The notes under the pieces: model-generated
Told to the model about the DNA's origin: nothing
Database searches by the model: none
The model's input: only the letters and a program-made list of their open reading frames with translations
Shown here: piece after piece, positions 5,793 through 13,400 of the stretch
Numbering within the stretch: the stretch's first letter is position 1
Layout: each line of letters begins with the position of its first letter
Source: Clostridiaceae bacterium
GTDB taxonomy: Bacteria > Bacillota > Clostridia > Oscillospirales > Acutalibacteraceae
NCBI GenBank assembly: GCA_016292575.1
Contig: JAEDIH010000009.1
Location: 1-24,731 of the forward strand
Length of the DNA: 24,731 nucleotides
Direction: 5' to 3'
Program-made: the position numbers and the translations under genes

Positions 5793-8501
5793 TTATGCTT
5801 TTTTTGAGCCGTTTCTGTATGACTGCTTGAAATCTTTTTTGAGCTTATCCTTGCTGATTACGGCAGCCTTGGGTTGAGGCGCCTCCTCAAAGTGCTTGTT
5901 TCCGTAGTAGGCGTTGAGATACATCTGACGAATTTCCGAGATAAGCGGATAACGCGGATTTGCGCCGGTGCACTGATCGTCAAACGCCTGCTCGCTCATT
6001 TCGTCAAGGCGGTCAAGGAAGTCCTTTTCGTCAATTCCGTAATCGCGGATAGTCTTTTTGATTCCGACCTTTTCCTTGAGGTCGTTGATCGCGGCAATGA
6101 GAAGCTCAACCTTTTCGCTGTTGTTTCTGCCGCCGAGACCGAGCGCGTCTGCAACCTCCGCATAGCGGGAGAGTGTGTGCGGATGATCGTACTGGGAGAA
6201 AGTGCCCATCTTCGCCGGTGCTTCGCTTGAATTGAAGCGGATAACCTCCTCAAGCATGAGGGCGTTTGCAACGCCGTGGGGCAGGTGGTGGAAGGCGCCG
6301 AGCTTGTGCGCCATTGAGTGGCAGACGCCGAGGAAAGCGTTTGCAAAAGCCATGCCGGCCATTGTTGCGGCATTGGCCATTTTTTCGCGCGCAAGGACGT
6401 CCGTCTGTCCGTTTTCATAGGCTCTGGGAAGATATTCAAAAATTGTCTGAAGCGATTTGATTGCAAGAGAGTCGGTGTAATCGGTGGCAAGCATTGAAGC
6501 ATAGGCCTCAAGGTCGTGCGAAACAGCGTCAATACCGGAGGCGGCGGTGAGTCCCTTGGGTGCGCTCATGTGAAGATCCGGGTCAACGATAGCCATGTTC
6601 GGAAGAAGCTCATAGTCGGCCAGCGGATATTTTACGCCGCTTGCTTCGTCGGTGATAACAGCGAACGGAGTTACCTCCGAGCCGGTGCCTGCCGAGGTGG
6701 GAACGGCAATGAAGTATGCCTTTTCACCCATCTTCGGGAAGGTGTAAACACGCTTTCTGATGTCGATGAAGCGCATTGCCATATCCATGAAGTCCGCTTC
6801 GGGGTGTTCATAAAGCACCCACATGATTTTTGCCGCGTCCATTGCGGAGCCGCCGCCGAGGGCGATGATGCAGTCGGGCTTGAAAGAGTTCATCTGCGCC
6901 GCGCCCTCCTTTGCCGAAGCAAGGGTCGGGTCGGGCTTAACGTCAAAGAAGGTTGTGTGAGCAATGCCCATTTCGTCAAGAATGTCGGTGATAAGCTTTG
7001 AAAAACCGCTTTGGAAAAGGAAGCTGTCGGTAACAACGAAAGCTCTTTTCTTGCCCATAACCTCTTTAAGCTCGCGCAAGGCAACGGGCAGGCAGCCTTT
7101 TTTGATATAAACCTTTTCCGGTGCTCTGAACCACAGCATATTCTGTCTCCTTTCGGCAACGGTTTTGATATTGAGAAGATGCTTTACTCCGACGTTTTCG
7201 CTGACGGAGTTTCCGCCCCAGGAGCCGCAGCCGAGGGTGAGCGAGGGGGCAAGCTTGAAGTTGTAAAGGTCGCCGATGCCGCCGTGTGAGGACGGAGTGT
7301 TGACAAGAATACGGCAGGTTTTCATTCTTGCGGTGAATTCATTAAGCTTTTCTCTGCCCGTTGTAACGTCAAGGTAGATGGAGCTGGTGTGACCCAAGCC
7401 GCCGTCGGCAATGAGCCGTTCTGCCTTTGCGAATGCGTCGTGAATGTCCTCAGCCTTATACATTGCAAGAACGGGGGAGAGCTTTTCATGGGCAAACTCT
7501 TCGCTCAGGTCAACGCTTTCAACCTCTCCGATGAGAATTTTTGTTCCCTCGGGAACGTCAACGCCTGCAAGCGAAGCAATTTTGTGTGCGCTTTGACCGA
7601 CTATCTTTGCGTTGAGCGCGCCGTTGATAAGAATGGTCTTTCTGACCTTTTCTGTCTCGTCCGGGTCAAGGAAGTAGCAGCCTCTTGAAAGAAATTCCTC
7701 TTTAACGGCGTCATAGACGTTCTTGTGGACGATGACGGACTGCTCTGAAGCGCAAATCATGCCGTTGTCAAAGGTCTTTGAGTGAATTATTGAGCTGACT
7801 GCAAGGACAATGTCCGCACTGTCGTCAATGATTGCGGGGGTGTTGCCTGCGCCGACGCCGATTGCCGGTTTGCCCGAGGAATAGGCCGCCTTAACCATTC
7901 CGGGACCGCCGGTTGCAAGAATGATGTCCGCGTCCTTCATAACGAGATTCGTCATCTCAAGACTCGGAACGTCGATCCATTCGATAATGCTCTCGGGCGC
8001 ACCTGCCTTTACGGCTGCGTCAAGAATAATTTTTGCCGCAGCTGCGGTTGATTCCTTTGCGCGCGGATGCGGACTTATTACGATTGCGTTCCTTGTTTTG
8101 AGCGCAAGCAGGCACTTAAAAATTGCGGTAGAGGTAGGGTTGGTGGTCGGAATAACGGCCGCTATTACGCCAACCGGCTCTGCAATCTTCTGAATTCCGA
8201 AAGCCTTGTCTTCTTCAATAATACCACATGTTTTGGTGCTTTTATATGCATTATAGATATATTCGCTTGCATAATTGTTTTTTATTACCTTATCCTCAAC
8301 AATGCCCATGCCCGTTTCCGAAACAGCGGCCTTTGCAAGGGGAATCCTTGCCTTGTTTGCGGCCGAAGCTGCGGCAAAAAAGATTTTATCAACCTGCTCC
8401 TGAGTGAAAAGAGAGTATTCCTTTTGCGCCTTTCTTACCCGGACAAGGGCTTTTTCAAGCGCTTCGGTCGAATCAATTATTTCTCTTTTTTTTATTTCCA
8501 T
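5793..8501 (-). CDS. adhE: Bifunctional acetaldehyde-CoA/alcohol dehydrogenase
   Basis: AdhE reduces acetyl-CoA to acetaldehyde and then ethanol, using two NADH; it forms cytoplasmic filaments (spirosomes) in studied species. I start at ATG 8501, 902 residues, because AGGAGG lies 9 bases upstream and the protein then begins where AdhE proteins usually do; the frame is open 30 codons further. The N-terminal aldehyde dehydrogenase domain (about 1-440) has the catalytic Cys250 in GMICASEQ. The C-terminal iron-ADH domain (about 450-870) has GGGSAMDAAK, PTSAGTGSEVTPF, and the iron ligands Asp658, His662, His728 and His742, which match the E. coli positions at a constant offset of 5. The encoded kinase follows 15 bases later; rex lies 158 bases upstream. 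Rex control is likely from family knowledge. Confidence 0.97.
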   Translation of the reverse strand: MEIKKREIIDSTEALEKALVRVRKAQKEYSLFTQEQVDKIFFAAASAANKARIPLAKAAVSETGMGIVEDKVIKNNYASEYIYNAYKSTKTCGIIEEDKAFGIQKIAEPVGVIAAVIPTTNPTSTAIFKCLLALKTRNAIVISPHPRAKESTAAAAKIILDAAVKAGAPESIIEWIDVPSLEMTNLVMKDADIILATGGPGMVKAAYSSGKPAIGVGAGNTPAIIDDSADIVLAVSSIIHSKTFDNGMICASEQSVIVHKNVYDAVKEEFLSRGCYFLDPDETEKVRKTILINGALNAKIVGQSAHKIASLAGVDVPEGTKILIGEVESVDLSEEFAHEKLSPVLAMYKAEDIHDAFAKAERLIADGGLGHTSSIYLDVTTGREKLNEFTARMKTCRILVNTPSSHGGIGDLYNFKLAPSLTLGCGSWGGNSVSENVGVKHLLNIKTVAERRQNMLWFRAPEKVYIKKGCLPVALRELKEVMGKKRAFVVTDSFLFQSGFSKLITDILDEMGIAHTTFFDVKPDPTLASAKEGAAQMNSFKPDCIIALGGGSAMDAAKIMWVLYEHPEADFMDMAMRFIDIRKRVYTFPKMGEKAYFIAVPTSAGTGSEVTPFAVITDEASGVKYPLADYELLPNMAIVDPDLHMSAPKGLTAASGIDAVSHDLEAYASMLATDYTDSLAIKSLQTIFEYLPRAYENGQTDVLAREKMANAATMAGMAFANAFLGVCHSMAHKLGAFHHLPHGVANALMLEEVIRFNSSEAPAKMGTFSQYDHPHTLSRYAEVADALGLGGRNNSEKVELLIAAINDLKEKVGIKKTIRDYGIDEKDFLDRLDEMSEQAFDDQCTGANPRYPLISEIRQMYLNAYYGNKHFEEAPQPKAAVISKDKLKKDFKQSYRNGSKKA

Positions 8502-8539
8502 ATAGCTGCTCCTCCTGTGTTTAGATGTATTATGGAACG

Positions 8540-8576
8540 ATTTAATGTATTTAAATTCGGCGCGAGTCTTTGTCAT
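8540..8576 (-). promoter_or_regulatory. Possible adhE promoter overlapped by a palindrome
   Basis: On the minus strand, ATGACA (8571-8576) and TAAATA (8548-8553) are 17 bases apart, a weak sigma-A-like pair. ATTTAA (8540-8545) and TTAAAT (8551-8556) form a 17-base palindrome covering the -10 element, a usual place for a repressor site. It matches the clostridial Rex consensus (TTGTTAA-N4-TTAACAA) only in part, so Rex binding is a guess. Confidence 0.3.
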
Positions 8577-8634
8577 ACTGCATATATACACAGCTTGCTG
8601 TTTGTGCTATATGACGAAAGTTTGCCGCGCCGAA
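8556..8634. repeat. 79-base imperfect inverted repeat between rex and adhE
   Basis: TTCGGCGCG (8556-8564) and CGCGCCGAA (8626-8634) are perfect complements. Inside them, a second arm pair (CTTTGTCATA at 8568-8577 with TATGACGAAAG around 8610-8620) also matches with one bulge. The centre holds a short ACAGC/GCTGT repeat. In a rex-adhE read-through transcript this would fold into a long stem in the adhE leader. No T-tract follows on either strand, so it is not a simple terminator. Confidence 0.55.
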
Positions 8635-8659
8635 AAAAACCGGGACGTCAGTGCTGCTT

Positions 8660-9289
8660 TCAGGCAGACCTTATCTGCATTTTAAGATGCGCCAGCGAAA
8701 GCGCCATGTTTTCATACTGAATGATAACGTCCGCCGGCTTGTAAAGCCTGCACGGAGCAAAGCACCAGATGGCTTTTACACCGCTTTCGCAAAGCAGGTT
8801 GCAGACCTCCTGCGCCGCCGCGTCAGGAACTGCGATAACGCCGAGCTTCACTCCCTTTTCGCGGCAGAAGGAGGAGAGGCGGCTCATCGGCAAAAGAAGC
8901 TTTCCGTCCTTTGAGGTTTCCTCCCGTTCAATTTTCGTATCGAACGCCGCAAGAATGTTTATTCCGTAGCTTTCAAAGCCCGTGTAATCAAGCAACGCTT
9001 TTCCGAGTCGACCTGCTCCTATGATAACGGTGTTTCCGTCCTGCATTTCAAGCAGCTGCTCAAGCCGGGCGGTCAGCTCGTTCCTCAAATATCCGACTCT
9101 GGGCTTTCCCGTTGCGCTGATTGCTCCAAGGTCTTTCCTGACCTGAACCTCGCCAAGCCCGAGCTGCTTTGCAATCATTGTTGCCGAAACATTTTCAATG
9201 CTTTTGTCAAGCCCGTTAATAAAGCCGAGATACGCCGGAACCCTGCCGAGCGTTGCTTTTGAAAGTTTGTTCTGCTCCAAAAAAATCAC
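8660..9289 (-). CDS. rex: Redox-sensing transcriptional repressor Rex
   Basis: Rex senses the NADH/NAD+ ratio: it binds operators and represses fermentative genes when NADH is low, and leaves DNA when NADH rises. The 209-residue protein has the winged-helix domain (about 1-80, with VRKDLGAIS and GKPRVGY) and the Rossmann domain with GAGRLG at 91-96. The start is uncertain: GTG at 9289 gives the usual N-terminus but has only a weak ribosome site; the ATG at 9299 is out of frame. It lies 29 bases after nfnB and so probably belongs to the nfnA-nfnB-rex transcription unit. Its likely targets in this window are adhE, the nfn genes and the iron-ADH gene. Confidence 0.95.
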   Translation of the reverse strand: MIFLEQNKLSKATLGRVPAYLGFINGLDKSIENVSATMIAKQLGLGEVQVRKDLGAISATGKPRVGYLRNELTARLEQLLEMQDGNTVIIGAGRLGKALLDYTGFESYGINILAAFDTKIEREETSKDGKLLLPMSRLSSFCREKGVKLGVIAVPDAAAQEVCNLLCESGVKAIWCFAPCRLYKPADVIIQYENMALSLAHLKMQIRSA

Positions 9290-9318
9290 CGCCGTTCATT
9301 CTTTTTTTCGGTATCCGG

Positions 9319-10707
9319 TTAGGAGTGCTTCTCCGTGAGGTACTCGTCAATGGCTGCCGCGGCTTGCTTTCCTGCGCCCATTGCAAGAATGACCGTTGCC
9401 GAGCCTGTTACGGCGTCGCCGCCGGCATAAACGCCCTCGCGCGAGGTAAGTCCTGTTTCATCGTTAACGATGATGCCGCCCCACTTTTTGGTTTCAAGAC
9501 CCTCGGTGGTGTTCCTGATGAGGGGATTGGGAGAGGTTCCAAGAGCCATAATAACGCAATCTGCCGCAATGGTATAGTCGCTGTCGTAAAGAGGTATCGG
9601 GCGTGCTCTTCCGCTCTCGTCAGGCTCGGAGAGAGCCATTTCGCGGCAGATTATTCCCGAAACGTTTCCGTTTTCATCGCCGAGGATTTCAACCGGAGAG
9701 GTGAGGAACATGAACTCGATGCCCTCCTCCTTTGCGTGTTCAATTTCCTCTTTCCTTGCGGGAAGCTCTTTTTCGGTTCTTCTGTATATTATTGAAACAT
9801 CGGCGCCGAGTCGCCTTGCACAGCGAGCGGCGTCCATTGCAACGTTTCCGCCGCCGACAACAAAAACCTTTCGTCCGCAGCGGATTGGCGTATGGCTGTC
9901 CGGTTTATATGCCTTCATAAGGTTGATACGGGTCAAAAATTCGTTTGCGGAGTAAACTCCGTTGAGGCTTTCGCCCTTGATTCCCATGAACTTTGGAAGA
10001 CCTGCGCCCGAGCCGACAAAAACAGCCTCGTACTCGTCCTCAAAAAGCTCGTCGATGGTGAGCGTTTTGCCGATAACAACATCGGTTTCGATATCAACGC
10101 CGAGTGCTTTAAGGGTGTCAATCTCCTTGGCGACTATTGACTTTGGAAGTCTGAATTCGGGAATGCCGTAAACAAGAACGCCGCCTGCCGAATGGAGCGC
10201 TTCAAATATTGTTACCTGATAGCCCTTTTTTGCAAGGTCACCCGCGCAGGCAAGACCTGCCGGGCCGGAGCCGATGACGGCAACCTTGAGTCCGTTTGAT
10301 TCCGCCCTTTTGGGGAGAGCGTTGCTGTGTTCGTTATGCCAGTCAGCAACAAAGCGTTCAAGTCTGCCGATTGCAACCGGTTCAAATTTGATTCCGAGCG
10401 TGCAGTGCTTTTCACACTGCGATTCCTGCGGACAGACTCTTCCGCAGACGGCGGGGAGGGAGGAGGAGTCGGAAATAACGCCGTAAGCGGCTTCGTAATC
10501 GCCCTTTTTGATTTGTGCAATAAAGTCCGGAATGTCAATGTTCACCGGGCAGCCGCTGACACAGGGCTTGTTTTTGCAGTTAAGGCAGCGGTTTGCTTCC
10601 TCCCTCGCAATCTCAGCGGTATAACCGAGGGCAACTTCTTTAAAATTCTTTTCCCGGATTATCGGTTCCTGTGAGGGCATCGCATGTTTTTTCGGTTCAA
10701 TAGCCAT
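9319..10707 (-). CDS. nfnB: NfnB-type NADPH-dependent oxidoreductase (glutamate synthase small-subunit family)
   Basis: Large subunit of the NADH-dependent reduced ferredoxin:NADP+ oxidoreductase, often annotated gltA. In characterised NfnAB complexes this subunit binds NADPH, the bifurcating FAD and two 4Fe-4S clusters. The 462-residue protein shows cysteine sets C41/C44/C49/C53 and C88/C92/C98/C102, an FAD GSGPAG at 146-151, and an NADPH-site GGGNVAMDAAR at 285-295. Length fits the family. There is no glutamate synthase large subunit here; instead an NfnA partner ends 15 bases upstream, which favours the transhydrogenase role over glutamate synthesis. The ATG follows AAGGAGG. Confidence 0.93.
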   Translation of the reverse strand: MAIEPKKHAMPSQEPIIREKNFKEVALGYTAEIAREEANRCLNCKNKPCVSGCPVNIDIPDFIAQIKKGDYEAAYGVISDSSSLPAVCGRVCPQESQCEKHCTLGIKFEPVAIGRLERFVADWHNEHSNALPKRAESNGLKVAVIGSGPAGLACAGDLAKKGYQVTIFEALHSAGGVLVYGIPEFRLPKSIVAKEIDTLKALGVDIETDVVIGKTLTIDELFEDEYEAVFVGSGAGLPKFMGIKGESLNGVYSANEFLTRINLMKAYKPDSHTPIRCGRKVFVVGGGNVAMDAARCARRLGADVSIIYRRTEKELPARKEEIEHAKEEGIEFMFLTSPVEILGDENGNVSGIICREMALSEPDESGRARPIPLYDSDYTIAADCVIMALGTSPNPLIRNTTEGLETKKWGGIIVNDETGLTSREGVYAGGDAVTGSATVILAMGAGKQAAAAIDEYLTEKHS

Positions 10708-10722
10708 TTTGATTCCTCCTTA

Positions 10723-11571
10723 TCAGTGAATGTTAAAAAGGCGGCAGGTTTTTTCGCGTTCCTTTTCCTCAAAGCCGCGGTAGGATCTGCTCCTTAACAT
10801 GGCTTCGTCAAAATCCACCTCATAGCCGTTAAAGTCGGGACCGTCAACGCAGGCAAATTTTGTAATGCGCTTTCCGTCCCGGACAAGGGTAAGGCGGCAG
10901 CCGCCGCACATTCCCGTGCCGTCAATCATAATGGGGTTCATTGAAACCGTTACGGGTACGCCGAACGGCTTTGCGGCCGCAACAACAAATTTCATCATGA
11001 TGAGCGGTCCTATCGCAATGATCTGATCGAATTCTTCGCCCTTTTCAAGCATCTCCTTGAGCGGAGCGGTAACGTTTCCGTGTCTGCCGTATGAGCCGTC
11101 GTCGGTCATGAGAACAAGCTTTTTTGAGCTTTTGATGAACTCATCTTCAAGAATGACGTTTTCACGGTTGCGAAAGCCGATGATGCTTGTGACCTCTGCG
11201 CCGGCGGCAGAAAGCTCCCGGGCAACCGGCAGGGCAATGGCGCAGCCTACGCCGCCGCCTATTACACAGACCTTTTTAAGACCTTTAATGTCTGTTGCAA
11301 CGCCGAGAGGACCGACAAAGTCCTGAATGAATTCGCCCTCCTTTTTTTCGTCAAGCATTTCGGTGGTTGAGCCGACAACCTGAAAAATTATCCTGACCGT
11401 GCCTTCCTCCCTGTTGTAGCCTGCAACGGTGAGGGGAATCCTTTCGCCGTTTTCGTCAACGCGCAGAATGATAAATTGACCGGGCTGTGCTTTTTTTGCA
11501 ACAAGGGGCGCTTCAATTTCCATCTGGGTAACGGCTGCGGTCAGCTTTTTCTTTCTAACTATCCTGTACAT
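10723..11571 (-). CDS. nfnA: NfnA-type ferredoxin-NADP reductase subunit
   Basis: Small NADH/FAD-binding subunit of the NfnAB electron-bifurcating transhydrogenase, often annotated as sulfide dehydrogenase or DHODB-like subunit. The 282-residue protein has an N-terminal ferredoxin-reductase beta-barrel, a nucleotide-binding VIGGGVGCA (103-111), and a C-terminal [2Fe-2S] site with C222, C225 and C241. At the position of the first cysteine in dihydroorotate dehydrogenase PyrK there is Asp217; an Asp plus three Cys ligation is the hallmark described for NfnA, so this supports Nfn over PyrK. First gene of the unit; AAAGGAG before the ATG. Downstream are nfnB and rex. Confidence 0.93.
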   Translation of the reverse strand: MYRIVRKKKLTAAVTQMEIEAPLVAKKAQPGQFIILRVDENGERIPLTVAGYNREEGTVRIIFQVVGSTTEMLDEKKEGEFIQDFVGPLGVATDIKGLKKVCVIGGGVGCAIALPVARELSAAGAEVTSIIGFRNRENVILEDEFIKSSKKLVLMTDDGSYGRHGNVTAPLKEMLEKGEEFDQIIAIGPLIMMKFVVAAAKPFGVPVTVSMNPIMIDGTGMCGGCRLTLVRDGKRITKFACVDGPDFNGYEVDFDEAMLRSRSYRGFEEKEREKTCRLFNIH

Positions 11572-11693
11572 TCGGCAAGTCTCCTTTATATCAATCGGCT
11601 TTTAAAAACATTATCATATATATATCAGGCGATCCGGAAAAACCGAAGGTTTTCCGCTCGGTTTTTTCGGACTGCATTGCTTTCAACATAAAA

Positions 11694-11721
11694 CTGCTGC
11701 CGGAAAAATGACCGGCAGCAG
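11694..11721 (-). terminator. Probable terminator of the iron-ADH gene
   Basis: CTGCTGCCGG (11694-11703) and CCGGCAGCAG (11712-11721) are perfect complements with an 8-base loop. On the minus strand the stem is followed by TTTTATGTTG. The T-tract is short, so efficiency is uncertain. Confidence 0.5.
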
Positions 11722-11759
11722 TCAGGCTGTGACCGGATCACAGTCGGTATTTTTCATTC

Positions 11760-11804
11760 GCACGGACAGCGAAATTGAATTTTTGAGCTGTCCGTGCGTT
11801 TTTT
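11760..11804 (+). terminator. Plus-strand intrinsic terminator without an upstream gene
   Basis: GCACGGACAGC (11760-11770) pairs perfectly with GCTGTCCGTGC (11787-11797) around a 16-base loop and is followed by GTTTTTT on the plus strand. Genes on both sides run on the minus strand, so the transcript it would end is unknown. Confidence 0.55.
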
Positions 11805-11895
11805 GCTTCTGCCTCGGGGTCGTGCGGTGATTAACGGAGAAAGGGGTCAGCGAGAGCGCCGCGGAGCGGCAGAAGCGCCTTTTTGCACTTTTTTA

Positions 11896-13113
11896 TCAGA
11901 AATCAACTTCGGTATCATAATAGCAGCACTTGAGAAGCTTTTCCATTTCTTCAACGCTGGGCTGACGCGGATTGGAGCCTGTGCAGGCGTCGCCGAGGGC
12001 GTTGACTGCAATGTCGTGGAGTCTTTCAAGGAACACGTTTTCGGGAACAAAGCCCTGCTCGGTGGGATAGCTGTCTGCGCCGTAATTCTTTATGCAGTGC
12101 GGAATATTGAGCTCATCGTTCATCTTGCGAAGAGCGGCAATGAGGAGCGAGATTTTTTCTTCGGTGGTTTCGCCGCCGAGGTTCATATAATCGGCAATCT
12201 TTGCATAACGTGCCGCAGCGGTGGGATCCTTTGCGTTGAAAGCGATAACCTTAGGAAGATACATTGCGTTTGCAGCGCCGTGAATGATGTGTGCGCCGTA
12301 GTCCGCAAAAGCAGCACCCGTTTTGTGAGCCATTGAGTGAACGATGCCGAGAAGAGCGTTCGAGAAAGCCATGCCTGCAAGGCACTGAGCGTTGTGCATG
12401 CTGTCACGCTTTGCAAGGTCGCCGTTGTAGGAATCAACAAGGTCGTTCTGGATCATCTTGATGGCATAAAGGGCAAGAGGATCGGTGTAATCGCAGTTGG
12501 CGGTTGAAACATAGGCCTCAATAGCGTGGGTCATTGCGTCCATACCGGTGTGGGCAACAAGCTTTTTCGGCATTGTTTCCGCAAGGTCGGGGTCAACGAT
12601 TGCAACGTCCGGAGTTATTTCAAAGTCGGCAATGGGATACTTGATGCCCTTTGAGTAATCGGTAATGATGGAGAAGGCGGTAACCTCGGTTGCTGTTCCG
12701 GAGGTTGAGGAGATTGCGCAGAAGCGAGCTTTTTTGCGAAGCTTCGGAAGTCCGAAAACCTTGCACATATCCTCAAACGTAACCTCGGGATATTCATATT
12801 TGATCCACATTGCTTTTGCTGCGTCGATAGGTGAACCGCCGCCCATTGCGATAATCCAGTCCGGCTCAAATTTGAGCATTGCGTCAGCACCTCTCATAAC
12901 GGTTTCAACAGAGGGGTCCGGCTCAATTCCGTCAAAGATCTGAACTTCCATTCCGGCTTCCTTAAGGTAATCAACCGCTTTGTCCAGGAAACCGAAGCGC
13001 TTCATTGAGCCGCCGCCGACGCAAATCATTGCGCGCTTTCCTTCAAATGATTTGAGAGCCTCCAAAGCTCCTTTTCCGTGATAGAGATCACGCGGTAACG
13101 TAAAACGTGCCAT
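11896..13113 (-). CDS. Iron-containing alcohol dehydrogenase
   Basis: A 405-residue group III alcohol dehydrogenase, related to the C-terminal half of AdhE and to clostridial butanol dehydrogenases. It would reduce aldehydes to alcohols with NAD(P)H. Visible motifs are GGGSPIDAAK (91-100), the STSGTATEVTAF loop (136-147), and the iron ligands Asp192 and His196 (GMDAMTH), His259 (VHSMAH) and His278 (HIIHG). The stretch between the last two histidines is longer than in AdhE. Substrate and cofactor preference cannot be told from sequence. The ATG has AAGGAGG. It is a single-gene unit, separated from nfnA by 324 bases with hairpins and divergent from the transporter gene. Rex control is plausible; a perfect TTGTTAA half-site lies at 13135-13141. 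Confidence 0.93.
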   Translation of the reverse strand: MARFTLPRDLYHGKGALEALKSFEGKRAMICVGGGSMKRFGFLDKAVDYLKEAGMEVQIFDGIEPDPSVETVMRGADAMLKFEPDWIIAMGGGSPIDAAKAMWIKYEYPEVTFEDMCKVFGLPKLRKKARFCAISSTSGTATEVTAFSIITDYSKGIKYPIADFEITPDVAIVDPDLAETMPKKLVAHTGMDAMTHAIEAYVSTANCDYTDPLALYAIKMIQNDLVDSYNGDLAKRDSMHNAQCLAGMAFSNALLGIVHSMAHKTGAAFADYGAHIIHGAANAMYLPKVIAFNAKDPTAAARYAKIADYMNLGGETTEEKISLLIAALRKMNDELNIPHCIKNYGADSYPTEQGFVPENVFLERLHDIAVNALGDACTGSNPRQPSVEEMEKLLKCCYYDTEVDF

Positions 13114-13201
13114 AACAAAATCCTCCTTGAAATTTTAACAATAATGACTTTTTCCGGCAGGCTCAAAAGAGCCGCACGGGTTTGACCTTTTGTCAGTTGC
13201 T

Positions 13202-13230
13202 ATTGTAGCAGAGAAAGTCCTGTTTGGGAA
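13202..13230 (-). promoter_or_regulatory. Candidate promoter of the iron-ADH gene
   Basis: On the minus strand TTCCCA (13225-13230) and TACAAT (13202-13207) are 17 bases apart, giving a leader of about 80 bases. The -35 is weak. The leader contains a GGCTC/GAGCC hairpin around 13159-13172. The remaining intergenic bases up to 13400 are AT-rich, with several weak promoter-like pairs for the transporter gene. Confidence 0.3.
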
Positions 13231-13400
13231 TTGCATGATTTTCATATGGGTAATGCATATATAGATATACCCTGTATCTATTGAACCGGAAGGAAAAATC
13301 GTCGGTAAAAGCAAACAAAAATATTGCAAAAATTTTCCTTTTTTAATTGTAAATGCCGATGTTATATGTTAAACTCGGATTATATTAAGGAGATGAAGCG

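Larger units (their letters stand above)
11572..11895. other. Hairpin-rich intergenic region between the iron-ADH and nfnA genes
   Basis: These 324 bases hold no credible gene. They contain, in plus-strand order: an AT-rich block (11611-11626) that could include the nfnA -10 region; inverted repeat 11634-11645/11659-11670; perfect 10-bp hairpin 11694-11703/11712-11721; CTGTGA/TCACAG at 11727-11743; perfect 11-bp hairpin 11760-11770/11787-11797 followed by T6; and a small GCCGC/GCGGC repeat near 11856-11870. The set could be a terminator cluster, an nfn leader, or a structured RNA. Confidence 0.6.

Noticed and set aside
8067..8720. 217-codon plus-strand frame across the adhE start and rex end
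   Set aside because: It is antisense to two well-supported genes and to their control region; composition is that of a shadow frame.
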